Positions 1 through 7,995 of a stretch of DNA of 25,679 nucleotides are shown here, piece by piece. This DNA comes from Chloroflexota bacterium. GTDB taxonomy: Bacteria; Chloroflexota; Anaerolineae; CG2-30-64-16. A model generated the notes under the pieces. It did no database searches, was not told the DNA's origin, and saw nothing but the letters and a program-made list of their open reading frames with translations. The position numbers and the translations under genes were made by a program. Each line of letters starts with the position of its first letter. Position 1 is the first letter of the stretch. The DNA is taken from contig JAKPQT010000325.1 of assembly GCA_029555885.1 (NCBI GenBank), positions 1-25,679 on the forward strand. The letters are read 5' to 3'.

Positions 1-129
1 TGCGGCGGCTGCCGGGCGCGCGCCTACGGCATGACCCTGGAGTACCTGGGCGAGGAACCCTTCTGCACCTACGAGCCGCAGGCCGTGCGCGCTGAGGAGT
101 CGTCCGGTCCACAAGGGGTTCAACGATGA
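1..129 (+). CDS. Radical SAM/SPASM protein, Ahb/NirJ-like (C-terminal end only)
   Basis: Only the last 42 codons are in the window; the frame is open from base 1 and ends with TGA at 127-129. The visible peptide starts [10 protein letters not shown] and continues to EEPFC followed by a Tyr and Pro, a cysteine pattern typical of the C-terminal auxiliary iron-sulfur (SPASM/twitch) region of radical SAM enzymes of the AhbC/AhbD/NirJ group that act on haem precursors. The stop overlaps the start of chdC (ATGA), which supports a tetrapyrrole role. The radical SAM core (CxxxCxxC) lies outside the window, so the exact reaction (haem b synthase, haem d1 or siderophore-like maturation, or another peptide-modifying SPASM activity) cannot be decided. 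The family call is fairly good; the specific function is open. Confidence 0.7.
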   Translation, partial: CGGCRARAYGMTLEYLGEEPFCTYEPQAVRAEESSGPQGVQR

Positions 130-848
130 CCCTGGACGCGAATGCAGGGCTCGACCTGCGTGAAAGAAGCCAGCTTGCGGACGGCAGCACCATCACGCTC
201 GACCAGCGGCTCTTCATGCAGCTACTGGCGTTCGGGAGCTGTGAGGACACGACATCACTCGTCGCGGCCCTTGCCGCCGCCCCGATCCCCGGCGTGCTGT
301 ATGAGGACATCAACGATCCCTATGGCGTCGCGCTGCTGACGTTCAACCGGAGCCCGGCTTTCTTCCTGACGGAACTGCGGGCCTTCCTGCACCAGCCGCC
401 GTTCAGCGCCCTGGCACCAAAGCCGAAGTATACGATGCTGGGCCGCACCTATGCCCTCGGCCACGAGACCGACCTGGAGGATGCACTGCTCGCACGGCCC
501 ATACGCAAGGTGTGCGACCCGGCCTCCCCGTGGGCCATCTGGTACCCGCTCCGACGCAGCGGTGCGTTTGAGCACCTCAGCGCGGCCGAGCAGCGCGTCA
601 TCCTGGCCGAGCATGGCGGCATCGGTCACGCGTATGGCCGCGCCGGCTACGGCACGGATATCCGGCTGGCCTGCTTCGGGCTCGACACGAACGACAACGA
701 TTTTGTGGTCGGCCTGATCGGCCCCGAGCTGTATCCGCTCTCTTCGATCGTGCAGCGCATGCGCAAGACCAAGCAGACCTCCACCTATCTCGACCGGCTC
801 GGCCCCTTCTTCATCGGCAAGGCGGTCTGGCAGGGGGCGCCCGTATGA
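126..848 (+). CDS. chdC: Coproheme decarboxylase (ChdC/HemQ, chlorite dismutase family)
   Basis: This 240-residue protein is predicted to be the last enzyme of the coproporphyrin-dependent haem pathway, converting Fe-coproporphyrin III to haem b by two peroxide-dependent decarboxylations in the cytoplasm. The C-terminal half carries the family signature: [10 protein letters not shown], with His163 as the likely proximal haem ligand, and [14 protein letters not shown] near the end. Tyr140 (WYPLRR), 23 residues before His163, matches the spacing of the radical-forming Tyr and proximal His in actinobacterial-type ChdC. The length is normal for the family. The ATG overlaps the upstream stop by 4 bases and has an AAGGGG ribosome site at 113-118; the stop overlaps cpfC by 4 bases. 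The neighbouring ferrochelatase and oxidase make ChdC far more likely than a true chlorite dismutase. Confidence 0.9.
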   Translation: MTLDANAGLDLRERSQLADGSTITLDQRLFMQLLAFGSCEDTTSLVAALAAAPIPGVLYEDINDPYGVALLTFNRSPAFFLTELRAFLHQPPFSALAPKPKYTMLGRTYALGHETDLEDALLARPIRKVCDPASPWAIWYPLRRSGAFEHLSAAEQRVILAEHGGIGHAYGRAGYGTDIRLACFGLDTNDNDFVVGLIGPELYPLSSIVQRMRKTKQTSTYLDRLGPFFIGKAVWQGAPV

Positions 849-1765
849 ACACGGCTGTTCTGCTCCTGGCCTATGGGGGGCCGTCACAGCTTGCCGACGT
901 CCCGGCCTACCTCGCAGACATCCGCGGGGGCCGGCCCACACCGCAGGCACTTATCGATGAGTTCACCGAGCGCTACCGGCTGATCGGCGGTCGCTCGCCG
1001 CTGCTGGATATCACGCGGAGTCTGGCAACCCGATTGCAGCGTATGCTCGACCAGCCGGTCTACATCGGCATGCGCCACTGGCATCCGTATATCAAGGATA
1101 CCGTCGCCCAGATGGCCGCACTGGGCGTTGCGCGCGCGGTGGTCATCTGCCTGGCCCCGCACTACAGCCGGATGAGCATCGGCGCCTACCGGCAACGGCT
1201 GGACGAAGCGCTCGCAGCCGTCGATTCAGATATGGCGATCGACTTCGTGGATTCCTGGCATCTTCAGCCGGAGTATCTCGCAGGGCTGGCCGCACGAGTC
1301 CGGCAGACGTTGACGCGCTTCGCTGAACCCCAGCGCGTGAAGATCGTCTTCACTGCGCACAGCCTGCCGGCTGCCATCATCGACCAGGGCGATCCATACG
1401 ACGCGCAGGTACGCGCCACCGCCGCCGCGGCCGCAGAGAGGCTTGGCTTACCGGCAGATCGCTGGCTGCTCGCCTATCAGAGTGCCGGGCGTCGCGGCGA
1501 GCGCTGGCTTGGCCCCTCAATCGAAGAGGTCGTCCTCGGACAGGCGCAAGAGGACGCGCGCGACTTGCTGATCGCGCCCGTGGGCTTCGTGATGGATCAC
1601 GTCGAGGTCCTGTACGACCTTGACATCGAGCTGCAGCAGGTCGCTGCCGGGGCAGATGCGCACGTAGAGCGCACGCCCATGCTCAACGACAGCCCGGAAC
1701 TGGTGAACGCGCTGGCAAGCATCGTGCAATCACAACTGGCAGAACAGGCAGAACTGCATGGCTGA
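845..1765 (+). CDS. cpfC: Coproporphyrin III ferrochelatase
   Basis: This 306-residue ferrochelatase inserts Fe(II) into the porphyrin. It opens with LLLAYGGP; Tyr10 matches the Tyr found in Gram-positive-type coproporphyrin ferrochelatases (Tyr13 of Bacillus HemH), where protoporphyrin enzymes usually have a different NLGTP-like start. The catalytic His is His172 (FTAHSLP) and the conserved acidic residue is Glu254 (DHVEVLYD). The protein is the short soluble form without a C-terminal membrane anchor. It starts by a 4-base ATGA overlap with chdC and its stop lies 8 bases inside cgoX. Given the ChdC and CgoX neighbours, coproporphyrin is the expected substrate; the sequence alone cannot exclude protoporphyrin. 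Confidence 0.92.
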   Translation: MNTAVLLLAYGGPSQLADVPAYLADIRGGRPTPQALIDEFTERYRLIGGRSPLLDITRSLATRLQRMLDQPVYIGMRHWHPYIKDTVAQMAALGVARAVVICLAPHYSRMSIGAYRQRLDEALAAVDSDMAIDFVDSWHLQPEYLAGLAARVRQTLTRFAEPQRVKIVFTAHSLPAAIIDQGDPYDAQVRATAAAAAERLGLPADRWLLAYQSAGRRGERWLGPSIEEVVLGQAQEDARDLLIAPVGFVMDHVEVLYDLDIELQQVAAGADAHVERTPMLNDSPELVNALASIVQSQLAEQAELHG

Positions 1766-3245
1766 TTCATACACCTCCTGTCATGTCGTCGTGGTCGGCG
1801 GCGGCATTGCCGGGCTGAGCACGGCCTGGTATCTCATCCGGCAGGCACATGCGACGGGTTTAAACCTGCGCTGCACCGTGCTGGAGAAAACTGAGCATTG
1901 GGGCGGCAAGATCCTGACCGAAGACGTCACCGTCGAGGGTGTAGGCCGGTTCGTCATCGAGGGCGGGCCGGACTCCTTCATCGCTCAGAAGCCGTGGGCT
2001 GCGCAGCTCGCCGGGGAGCTCGGCCTGGGCGATCGGCTGCTGGGGACCAACGACGCCAGCCGCAAGACCTATGTGGTCAGCCGCGGCCGGCCCGTGCCGC
2101 TGCCCGATGGCGTGCTGCTGATCGTGCCGACGAAGTTCATGCCGTTCGTGCTCTCGCCGCTCATCTCACCGCTCGGCAAGCTGCGGATGGGACTGGACCT
2201 GTTCATCCCGCCGCGGCGCGACGGCCAGGATGAAACCCTGGCCGCGTTCGTCCGCCGCCGCCTCGGCGCGGAGGCGCTCGACAAGATCGCAGAGCCGCTG
2301 CTGTCGGGCATCTACAACGCCGAGGCAGACCGCCAAAGCCTGCTCGCCACCTTCCCGCGCTTCCGCGCACTGGAGGAGCAGCACGGCAGCCTCACGCGCG
2401 GCATCCTGGCCTCACGGCGCAACGGACATGGCAAGGCCACAAACGGCACCGGGAAACCGGGTGGCGGTCAGCCAGCAGGGTCACGCAAGCCCTCGTCCGC
2501 CTTCCTGACGCTGCGCGGCGGCTCCGGCGAGTTGATCGACGGACTGGTCGAGGCGCTCCGGCCGCTCGCTGACCTGCGGACCAGCGCCCGCGTCACAGCC
2601 CTGGCGCACGGCGACACCTGGCGGCTGACGCTGGACGACGGCACGACGCTCGATGCGGATGCCGTGGTGCTGGCGACACCCGCGTGGACCGCGGCGGAGC
2701 TCGTGCGGCCCCATGCGCCGGCGGCTGCGGAGCGCATGGAAGCGATCCGCTACGTCGGGACGGGCACGGTCTCGCTGGCGTACCGCCAATCCGATATCGC
2801 ACACGCGCCGTTGGGCTTCGGCATCGTAGTCCCGCGCAGCGAGCGGCGGCCCATCAACGCCATCACCTTCAGCTCGACGAAGTTCGATGACCGCGCGCCG
2901 GATGATTACGCCCTGCTACGCGTCTTCTTCGGCGGCTCGCGCAGCCCGCGCTCGATGGACCTGGAGGATGCGGAGTTGCTCCATACCGTGCGCCAGGAGC
3001 TGGCGCACCTGACCGGCATCCGGGCGGAGCCGCTATTCCACCGTATCTATCGCTGGCCCCGCTCGAACCCGCAGTATGATGTCAACCACCTGGATTGCGT
3101 GGCCGAGATCGAAAAGGCATTGCCACCCGCAGTGTATGTCACCGGCAGCCCCTATCGAGGCGTCGGCCTGCCGGACTGCGTTAAACAGGCCCAGGAAACA
3201 GCGGGCCAAATCATCACCTATCTTACTGTCGTGGAGAAAAGATGA
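1758..3245 (+). CDS. cgoX: Coproporphyrinogen III oxidase, FAD-dependent (HemY/HemG-type)
   Basis: This 495-residue flavoprotein oxidises coproporphyrinogen III to coproporphyrin III with oxygen, the step before CpfC. The N-terminus has a dinucleotide-binding Rossmann motif (VVVVGGGIAGLSTAWYL, about residues 10-26), followed by the Glu of the FAD ribose-binding strand and the GGPDSF segment common in protoporphyrinogen oxidases. The C-terminal signature YVTGSPYRGVGLPDCV, which closes the FAD site, is intact. A Gly/Lys/Pro-rich loop around residues 218-245 is longer and simpler than the core but lies where this family varies. The start overlaps cpfC by 8 bases and the stop overlaps the transporter gene by 4 bases. 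An oxygen-using enzyme beside a radical SAM protein suggests an organism that meets air. Confidence 0.9.
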   Translation: MADSYTSCHVVVVGGGIAGLSTAWYLIRQAHATGLNLRCTVLEKTEHWGGKILTEDVTVEGVGRFVIEGGPDSFIAQKPWAAQLAGELGLGDRLLGTNDASRKTYVVSRGRPVPLPDGVLLIVPTKFMPFVLSPLISPLGKLRMGLDLFIPPRRDGQDETLAAFVRRRLGAEALDKIAEPLLSGIYNAEADRQSLLATFPRFRALEEQHGSLTRGILASRRNGHGKATNGTGKPGGGQPAGSRKPSSAFLTLRGGSGELIDGLVEALRPLADLRTSARVTALAHGDTWRLTLDDGTTLDADAVVLATPAWTAAELVRPHAPAAAERMEAIRYVGTGTVSLAYRQSDIAHAPLGFGIVVPRSERRPINAITFSSTKFDDRAPDDYALLRVFFGGSRSPRSMDLEDAELLHTVRQELAHLTGIRAEPLFHRIYRWPRSNPQYDVNHLDCVAEIEKALPPAVYVTGSPYRGVGLPDCVKQAQETAGQIITYLTVVEKR

Positions 3246-4900
3246 AACGATACATGAAGCATTTGTCGGTGATTCTTCTGCTGGTCATGGTTGCCGGTTG
3301 TGCCCCGCCTGGACCAGCCACTGCGCCGGCCATGCCGGCTGAACCTGCAGCCGCAGCCACTGATACACCCGCAGAGACATCAGGGCCGGCGGCCCCCGCA
3401 GGCGGCACGGTCTATCGTGCGCTGACCTCCGAACCGCCCAACCTGGACCCGCAGGGCGCACCCCACTCCGGCCTGAGCCTGGTGCTGCCCTACCTGTTCG
3501 ATACGCTGGTCGTGCTTGACCTGGACAACTCGGTACATCCCTTGCTGGCGGACAGTTGGGAGACGGCTGACGATGGCAAGACGATTACCATGACGCTGAA
3601 ATCAGGCGTCACCTTCCACGACGGGACGCCGCTGAACGCCGAAGCGGTGAAGTTTACCTTCGAACGCTTCCAGGAGGTCGGCAAGGCATCGCCCATCTAC
3701 GGCGGCATCCAGCAGATAGCGGGTATCGAGGCCGTGGATGAGCTGACGGTACGCTTCACCTTCGACGCGCCCGCGGCCAACTTCTGGAGCACCGTCGCGA
3801 TGCCGTATGCGGGCATCATCAGCCCGGCATCGGCCGAAGCGGCTGCGGCTGCCGCGGACGGGGCTGCCGTGCTGGTCGGGACCGGGCCGTTCATGCTGGA
3901 GGAGTGGAAGGCCGGGCAGTCGATCAGCGTGGTGCGCAACCCGGCGTATGCATGGGGGCCTGACCTGGTCGAGAACCGTTCCGCGCCGCACATCGAACGC
4001 CAGGTGTTCACGCTGATTCCCGAGGCCAGCACACAGCTCGCCGCGCTGGAGAAGGGCGAAGTGGACATCCTCTTCGTCAACAACCCGGCCCATAAGCGCG
4101 CCCTCGAAGCCAACCCTGACGTACAGGTCCACGAAGCGGTCCTGAACAGCCTCATCTATCTCGGATTCAACTGCCAGAAGGCCCCGTTCGATGAACCGGC
4201 TGTCCGCCAGGCCCTCTCTCACGCAGTCAACAAGGAAGAGATCGTGCAGGTGGCGCTCGGCGGCTTGGGCCAGGTTGCGGATGCGCCGCTGCCGCCCACC
4301 CTGCCGGGTTACTCGGCGGAACTCAGGTCACACGCGCTGGCATATGACCCAGCCCAGGCGGAGGCGCTGCTGCAGGAGGCCGGCTTCCAACGGGATGCAG
4401 CAGGCAAGTGGAACCGGGACGGAGCAGCGCTGACCGTCGTCCTGCTGACCTCCACCCGCGCGCCGAACGAGACGATCGCCACGCTGCTGCAGAGCCAACT
4501 GGCAGCCATCGGTGTCGATGTCGAGATCCAGATGCTCGACTCGAAGGCGGTGATGGCCGCGACCACCGAGGGCGCATTTGACTTGCTGCTCTGGCGTTAC
4601 GACTGGAACGACCCGGATGCCCTGAACATCTATCTCGGCTCCGACCGCATCGGCAGCACGAACCGCGTCGGCTACAGCAACCCACAGGTAGATGCCCTGC
4701 TGGTTCAGGGTGCGCAGGAGATGGACGCGGCGGCACGGGCGGGCCTCTACGTCGAGGCGCAGAAGCTGATCCTGGCCGACGCGCCCTGGCAGCCGTTGTA
4801 CTATCCGGTGGACATCATTGCGACCGGCAAGCGGCTGCAAGGCGCGGAAGTCGGCTATATGGGCCGCCTGCTGCTCAACGACGCGACCGTCGTGGACTGA
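3242..4900 (+). CDS. ABC transporter substrate-binding lipoprotein, family 5 (Dpp/Opp type)
   Basis: This 552-residue extracytoplasmic solute-binding protein belongs to the SBP_bac_5 family, which binds peptides, nickel chelates, haem or related solutes. Residues 1-20 form a lipoprotein signal peptide with lipobox VAGC, so Cys20 should be the lipid-anchored N-terminus. A low-complexity Ala/Pro/Thr linker follows to about residue 55, then the mature fold starts at TVYRALTSEPPNLDP, with the family's W-x-x-x-D-D-G-x-T-x-T-x-x-L and V-x-F-H-D-G-T-P-L segments. The ATG overlaps the cgoX stop by 4 bases and has a GGAG ribosome site about 6 bases upstream, so it is co-translated with the haem genes. 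Some Dpp-type binding proteins (E. coli DppA) handle haem or 5-aminolevulinate, which makes a tetrapyrrole link attractive. The true ligand is unknown. Confidence 0.9.
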   Translation: MKRYMKHLSVILLLVMVAGCAPPGPATAPAMPAEPAAAATDTPAETSGPAAPAGGTVYRALTSEPPNLDPQGAPHSGLSLVLPYLFDTLVVLDLDNSVHPLLADSWETADDGKTITMTLKSGVTFHDGTPLNAEAVKFTFERFQEVGKASPIYGGIQQIAGIEAVDELTVRFTFDAPAANFWSTVAMPYAGIISPASAEAAAAAADGAAVLVGTGPFMLEEWKAGQSISVVRNPAYAWGPDLVENRSAPHIERQVFTLIPEASTQLAALEKGEVDILFVNNPAHKRALEANPDVQVHEAVLNSLIYLGFNCQKAPFDEPAVRQALSHAVNKEEIVQVALGGLGQVADAPLPPTLPGYSAELRSHALAYDPAQAEALLQEAGFQRDAAGKWNRDGAALTVVLLTSTRAPNETIATLLQSQLAAIGVDVEIQMLDSKAVMAATTEGAFDLLLWRYDWNDPDALNIYLGSDRIGSTNRVGYSNPQVDALLVQGAQEMDAAARAGLYVEAQKLILADAPWQPLYYPVDIIATGKRLQGAEVGYMGRLLLNDATVVD

Positions 4901-4922
4901 CAAGATAGGGCTCTGACCTGTG

Positions 4923-5852
4923 ATGCTCACGCATCTCCTGCGCCGCTTGGGCGGCTCTGTGCTCGTGCTGATGTGCGTCAGCTTCATCACATTCGCCGCG
5001 CTCGCGACCGCTCCCGGCGATGCCGCGGACACGCTGGCCGGCGACTCCGCCTCGCGTGAGCAGGCGGCACAGCTGCGCGCAGAGATGGGCCTGGAAGGGC
5101 CCCTGCTCTCCCGGTACGGCACATTCGCCTGGGGCGTGCTGACGCAGGCAGACCTGGGGGAATCGCTCATCAGCGGCCGGCCCGTGGCGGGCCTGCTCGC
5201 CGAGCGTTTCCCCTACACCGCGCTCCTTGCCCTGACCGCCATCCTGCTATCCGCAGCGGCGGGCATGACCATCGGCACGCTCGCGGCTCTGCGCTCCGGC
5301 ACGCTGGTTGACCTGGGCATCATGGGGCTGACCGGGCTGGGGATGGCCGTGCCGAGCTTCTGGAGCGGCCTGCTCCTTATCCTGGTGTTCTCCCTGAAGC
5401 TGGACTGGCTGCCCATCGTGGGCGCGGGCAGCGCGCGCCACCTCATCCTGCCCGCCATAACGCTGGCCCTGCCCACCACCGCCGTGATCGCGCGGCTGAT
5501 GCGCTCCGGCCTGCTCGAAACGCTGGGCAGCGACTACGTGCGCACCGCACATGCTAAGGGGCTGCCCCGTCGCCAGGTGCTGGGGCGGCACGTCTTCCGC
5601 AACAGCCTGCTGCCGGTCATCACCTTGCTCGGTCTCCATCTCGGTCATCTGTTAGGGGGCTCGTTCATCGTGGAGTCCATCTTCGGCTGGCCGGGGCTGG
5701 GGCGGCTCGTCGTGCAGGCCATCTTCGACCGCGACACGCCGGTCGTGCTGGGAGCTGCGCTGATGATTGCCGCCATCTATCTGTTCATCAATCTCGTGGT
5801 CGACCTGGCGCATGCCTGGCTGGACCCGCGCGTTGCCGAGAAGGCGGTCTAG
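4923..5852 (+). CDS. ABC transporter permease, DppB-like
   Basis: This inner-membrane permease of about 309 residues is the first of the two transmembrane subunits of the binding-protein-dependent system. The N-terminus is typical of DppB (LTHLLRRLGGSVLVLM, entering the first membrane helix), there are six hydrophobic segments, and the EAA cytoplasmic loop that contacts the ATPase is seen as DYVRTAHAKGLPRRQVLGRH in the middle of the C-terminal half. The SIFGWPGLGRLVVQAI segment is another family hallmark. A GTG at 4920 directly precedes the ATG; either could start translation, since the upstream AGGG lies 9 bases from the GTG and 12 from the ATG. It lies about 20 bases after the binding protein and 2 bases before the second permease. 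Confidence 0.9.
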   Translation: MLTHLLRRLGGSVLVLMCVSFITFAALATAPGDAADTLAGDSASREQAAQLRAEMGLEGPLLSRYGTFAWGVLTQADLGESLISGRPVAGLLAERFPYTALLALTAILLSAAAGMTIGTLAALRSGTLVDLGIMGLTGLGMAVPSFWSGLLLILVFSLKLDWLPIVGAGSARHLILPAITLALPTTAVIARLMRSGLLETLGSDYVRTAHAKGLPRRQVLGRHVFRNSLLPVITLLGLHLGHLLGGSFIVESIFGWPGLGRLVVQAIFDRDTPVVLGAALMIAAIYLFINLVVDLAHAWLDPRVAEKAV

Positions 5853-5854
5853 CG

Positions 5855-6781
5855 ATGGCTGTGCGCTCGATCACATCGCCGGCGACCTGGCTCCGGCGCG
5901 GCCGGCGAACGCAGTCAACCCTCAACCAAGGGTGCGCTCCCGGCGCGCAGCGCCATGTGTGCTCTCGATACAGTCCCAGCTTGCTTCTGGGGGCCTTCCT
6001 GGTTGCCACGTTTTTACTGAGCGCGGCCTTTGCCCCACTCCTGTCTGCCTTCCCGCCGAACCAGGTCGGCACGGGCGCCGGTCTTGCACCCCCGTCGCCG
6101 AGTCATCCCTTCGGAACTGATCTGCTGGGCCGCGACATGTTCAGCCGCGTGTTGCACGGCGCGCGGACGGCCCTGCTCATGGCGGGGTTCAGCGTGGGGC
6201 TTGCAGCAAGCCTGGGGATCGTCGCGGGGCTGGCCGCAGGCTACTACGGCGGGGGCATCGACCAGATTCTGTCCAGGCTTATGGAAGTGTGGCTGGCCTT
6301 TCCCGGCCTGCTGCTGGCGCTGATCATCGTGGCGCGGCTCGGCCCCTCGCTGGAGAACGCAGCGTTCGCGCTGGGCATCGTGACAGCGCCCGGCTTCTAC
6401 CGCCTGACGCGCAATACGACGCTCTGCGCCAGACACGCCGGGTATGTCGAAGCTGCGGCCTCGATAGGTGCGCCCGATCGCCGCATCATCGTGCGGCACA
6501 TCCTCCCCACCATCGCACCCTCGCTCATCGTCCTGCTCACCATGCGCCTCGGATTGATGATCCTGGCCGCCGGCAGCTTGAGCTTCGTCGGCCTCGGTGC
6601 ACAGCCCCCGCAAGCCGAATGGGGCGCGCTCCTGGCGAATGCGCGCGACTACATCGGCGAAGCCCCGTGGCTCGCGCTCTACCCCGGCCTGGCAGTGACC
6701 GCGACCGTGGTGGGGTTGAACCTGCTCGGCGATGGCTTGCGCGACCTCTTAACTCCCCGCTCGACACACACCTACCGCTGA
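5855..6781 (+). CDS. ABC transporter permease, DppC-like
   Basis: This 308-residue second permease pairs with the DppB-like subunit. A Ser/Arg-rich cytoplasmic N-terminus of about 40 residues precedes the first hydrophobic helix (LLLGAFLVATFLL). The DppC signature HPFGTDLLGRDMFSRVLHGAR follows, and the EAA loop is present as YVEAAASIGAPDRRIIVRHILP. The late segment SFVGLGAQPPQAEWGALL is also diagnostic of the family. The start is 2 bases after the preceding stop. It is the last gene of the operon; the two ATPase subunits expected for this class (DppD/DppF) are not in the window, so they must be encoded elsewhere or shared with another transporter. Confidence 0.9.
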   Translation: MAVRSITSPATWLRRGRRTQSTLNQGCAPGAQRHVCSRYSPSLLLGAFLVATFLLSAAFAPLLSAFPPNQVGTGAGLAPPSPSHPFGTDLLGRDMFSRVLHGARTALLMAGFSVGLAASLGIVAGLAAGYYGGGIDQILSRLMEVWLAFPGLLLALIIVARLGPSLENAAFALGIVTAPGFYRLTRNTTLCARHAGYVEAAASIGAPDRRIIVRHILPTIAPSLIVLLTMRLGLMILAAGSLSFVGLGAQPPQAEWGALLANARDYIGEAPWLALYPGLAVTATVVGLNLLGDGLRDLLTPRSTHTYR

Positions 6782-7089
6782 TCCGGTGCGACCGTATCTT
6801 TCGACCTGCATAGTGGGAAAGATCACGATTCCGCTCCCTGCCGGGCGCGTTACCTAATGGGGGCGAACGCGGCCATCGCGAATACGCGAATGGCGCTGCG
6901 GCGCTGGGCACGGATACACGGATAGCCCTGCCGCGGCGCACACGCTTCGCGCATTCGTGGCGCGCCAGCGCCTTCGTTTATCCGCGATGGCCGCGTCCCC
7001 TCCCCTCCCTGCCGCCTCAAGGCATGCGTAGCCGCGGCTGCGGAAATTGCTGGCAAGTTTTACGATGCTGCATAATTGTATCGAAATGG
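6782..7089. other. Convergent intergenic gap
   Basis: This 308-bp stretch lies between the 3' end of the transporter operon and the 3' end of the minus-strand DUF72 gene. It holds the palindromic repeat described separately at 6869-6994, a C/T-rich run at about 6995-7015 and an AT-richer tail next to the DUF72 stop. I see no convincing ORF and no hairpin followed by a T-tract that would be a classical terminator on either strand. Confidence 0.6.
6869..6994. repeat. Intergenic palindromic repeat element
   Basis: A perfect 12-bp inverted repeat, GCGGCCATCGCG at 6869-6880 and CGCGATGGCCGC at 6983-6994, bounds the element. Inside it the pairing continues imperfectly: a segment ending in GGCGCTG on the left (near 6892-6898) has a reverse-complement partner on the right (near 6965-6972). 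The loop carries a tandem 8-bp direct repeat CACGGATA (6909-6924). The arrangement looks like a dispersed REP/MITE-like intergenic repeat; it could form a long imperfect hairpin in RNA from either flanking transcript. No transposase is present. Confidence 0.6.
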
Positions 7090-7857
7090 CTATATGCCAA
7101 GCATGAGCTGGCTGAGGTCGCGGGCGCCCTTCGGGGCCTGCCCGACATAGTGGTTGTTGAAGTAGACGAGAGTCAGGGGGACCTGGGCATCCAGCTCGCG
7201 AATCCTGGGCACCCACTCGTTCAGTTCGCTCGCTGAGTAGCTGTAATCGTAGCGTTCCCAGGCTTCGTCATGCGCATACCACTTGGCCGCGTTGCGCCCG
7301 TGGAAGCGCACATAGGCCACCGGGCCGGTCGCGATGGCGATGGGCGGCATCAGCCCTCGGAGCTGCGGTTCGTCGACGCAGCAGTAGCCCAGCGCCAGCG
7401 AGCGCAGAAGGTCGAACGTCTCCTCCGCCACCCAACCCGCGTTGCGGAGTTCGACGACGACCGGCAGTTCACCGAATCCTGCGCGCAGCAACGCCAGGTA
7501 TTCGCGGTTCTCGCGGGTGGGGTGGAACGAGTAGGGGAACTGCGCCAACACGCAGCCAAGCTTGCCCGACTCGACCAGCGGCGCCAGCGCGGCCACGAAA
7601 CCTGGGAAGTCGGGCGCTTCGCGCTCGTGTGTCAGGCCCTGGAACGCCTTGACCGCAAACAGGAAATCTGCCGGCGTCCTGCGCACCCAGCCCTCGACCG
7701 TGCGCGCATCAGGGACGCGGTAGTAGGTGACATTCAGTTCGACCGTGGGAAAGCGCTCTGCGTAGTAGATCAAACGTTCGCGCGCCGGCAGATCAGGCGG
7801 GTACACCGGCCCCACCCAATCATCGTAGGAGAAACCCGAGGTCCCGATCTTGATCAC
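7090..7857 (-). CDS. DUF72 (YecE-like) family protein
   Basis: This 255-residue protein of the DUF72 family is predicted to be a TIM-barrel-like fold of unknown biochemical role. The family start is visible as IKIGTSGFSYDDW, followed by FPTVELNVTYYRVP, FLFAVKAFQGLTH, a central VVVELRNAGW and a late VAYVRFHGRN, with a closing VYFNNHYVGQAPKGA; all are classic DUF72 blocks. The frame is open upstream to 8001, but homology begins at the GTG at 7857-7855, so that start is used here. It is transcribed away from the PKS genes and converges on the transporter operon. Nothing in the sequence ties it to either neighbour, and no function is proposed. Confidence 0.88.
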   Translation of the reverse strand: MIKIGTSGFSYDDWVGPVYPPDLPARERLIYYAERFPTVELNVTYYRVPDARTVEGWVRRTPADFLFAVKAFQGLTHEREAPDFPGFVAALAPLVESGKLGCVLAQFPYSFHPTRENREYLALLRAGFGELPVVVELRNAGWVAEETFDLLRSLALGYCCVDEPQLRGLMPPIAIATGPVAYVRFHGRNAAKWYAHDEAWERYDYSYSASELNEWVPRIRELDAQVPLTLVYFNNHYVGQAPKGARDLSQLMLGI

Positions 7858-7897
7858 AATTTTTCTGCCTACGGCGTAAAAACCCTTACCAGCACTC

Positions 7898-7926
7898 TTG
7901 TATAATAGGCTGTGGCAGGGTATAAT
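7898..7926 (+). promoter_or_regulatory. Candidate sigma70-type promoter for the PKS-NRPS operon
   Basis: TTGTAT at 7898-7903 and a perfect TATAAT at 7921-7926 are separated by exactly 17 bases. It is the best sigma70-like match I noticed in the window and points toward the ACP and PKS genes. A second TATAAT at 7901-7906 overlaps the -35 box but has no good -35 of its own. Confidence 0.5.
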
Positions 7927-7949
7927 CTGCCTGCCAGCAGTCACTGGCA
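7913..7949. promoter_or_regulatory. Two overlapping inverted repeats at the -10 box (possible operator)
   Basis: TGGCAGG at 7913-7919 pairs with CCTGCCA at 7930-7936 and flanks the TATAAT box. Immediately after it, TGCCAG at 7932-7937 pairs with CTGGCA at 7944-7949. The TGCCAG/CTGGCA half-site therefore appears several times around the predicted start of transcription, a layout expected of a repressor operator. No regulator gene is visible in the window. Confidence 0.35.
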
Positions 7950-7995
7950 TAACATAATATAAACGCAGAATTGCGACCAAAGATACGTGCCCTCT

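Noticed and set aside
126..848. True chlorite dismutase
   Set aside because: Placement with ferrochelatase and coproporphyrinogen oxidase, and the Tyr140/His163 pairing, favour coproheme decarboxylase.
6869..6994. Intrinsic terminator for the transporter operon
   Set aside because: The stem is long and imperfect with a loop of about 100 bases and is followed by a C-rich run rather than T residues.
7270..7905. Plus-strand open frame antisense to DUF72
   Set aside because: The minus strand encodes all conserved DUF72 blocks; the plus frame has no recognisable motif.
7901..7906. Upstream TATAAT as a separate promoter
   Set aside because: No reasonable -35 box lies 16-18 bases upstream; it overlaps the -35 of the better promoter.
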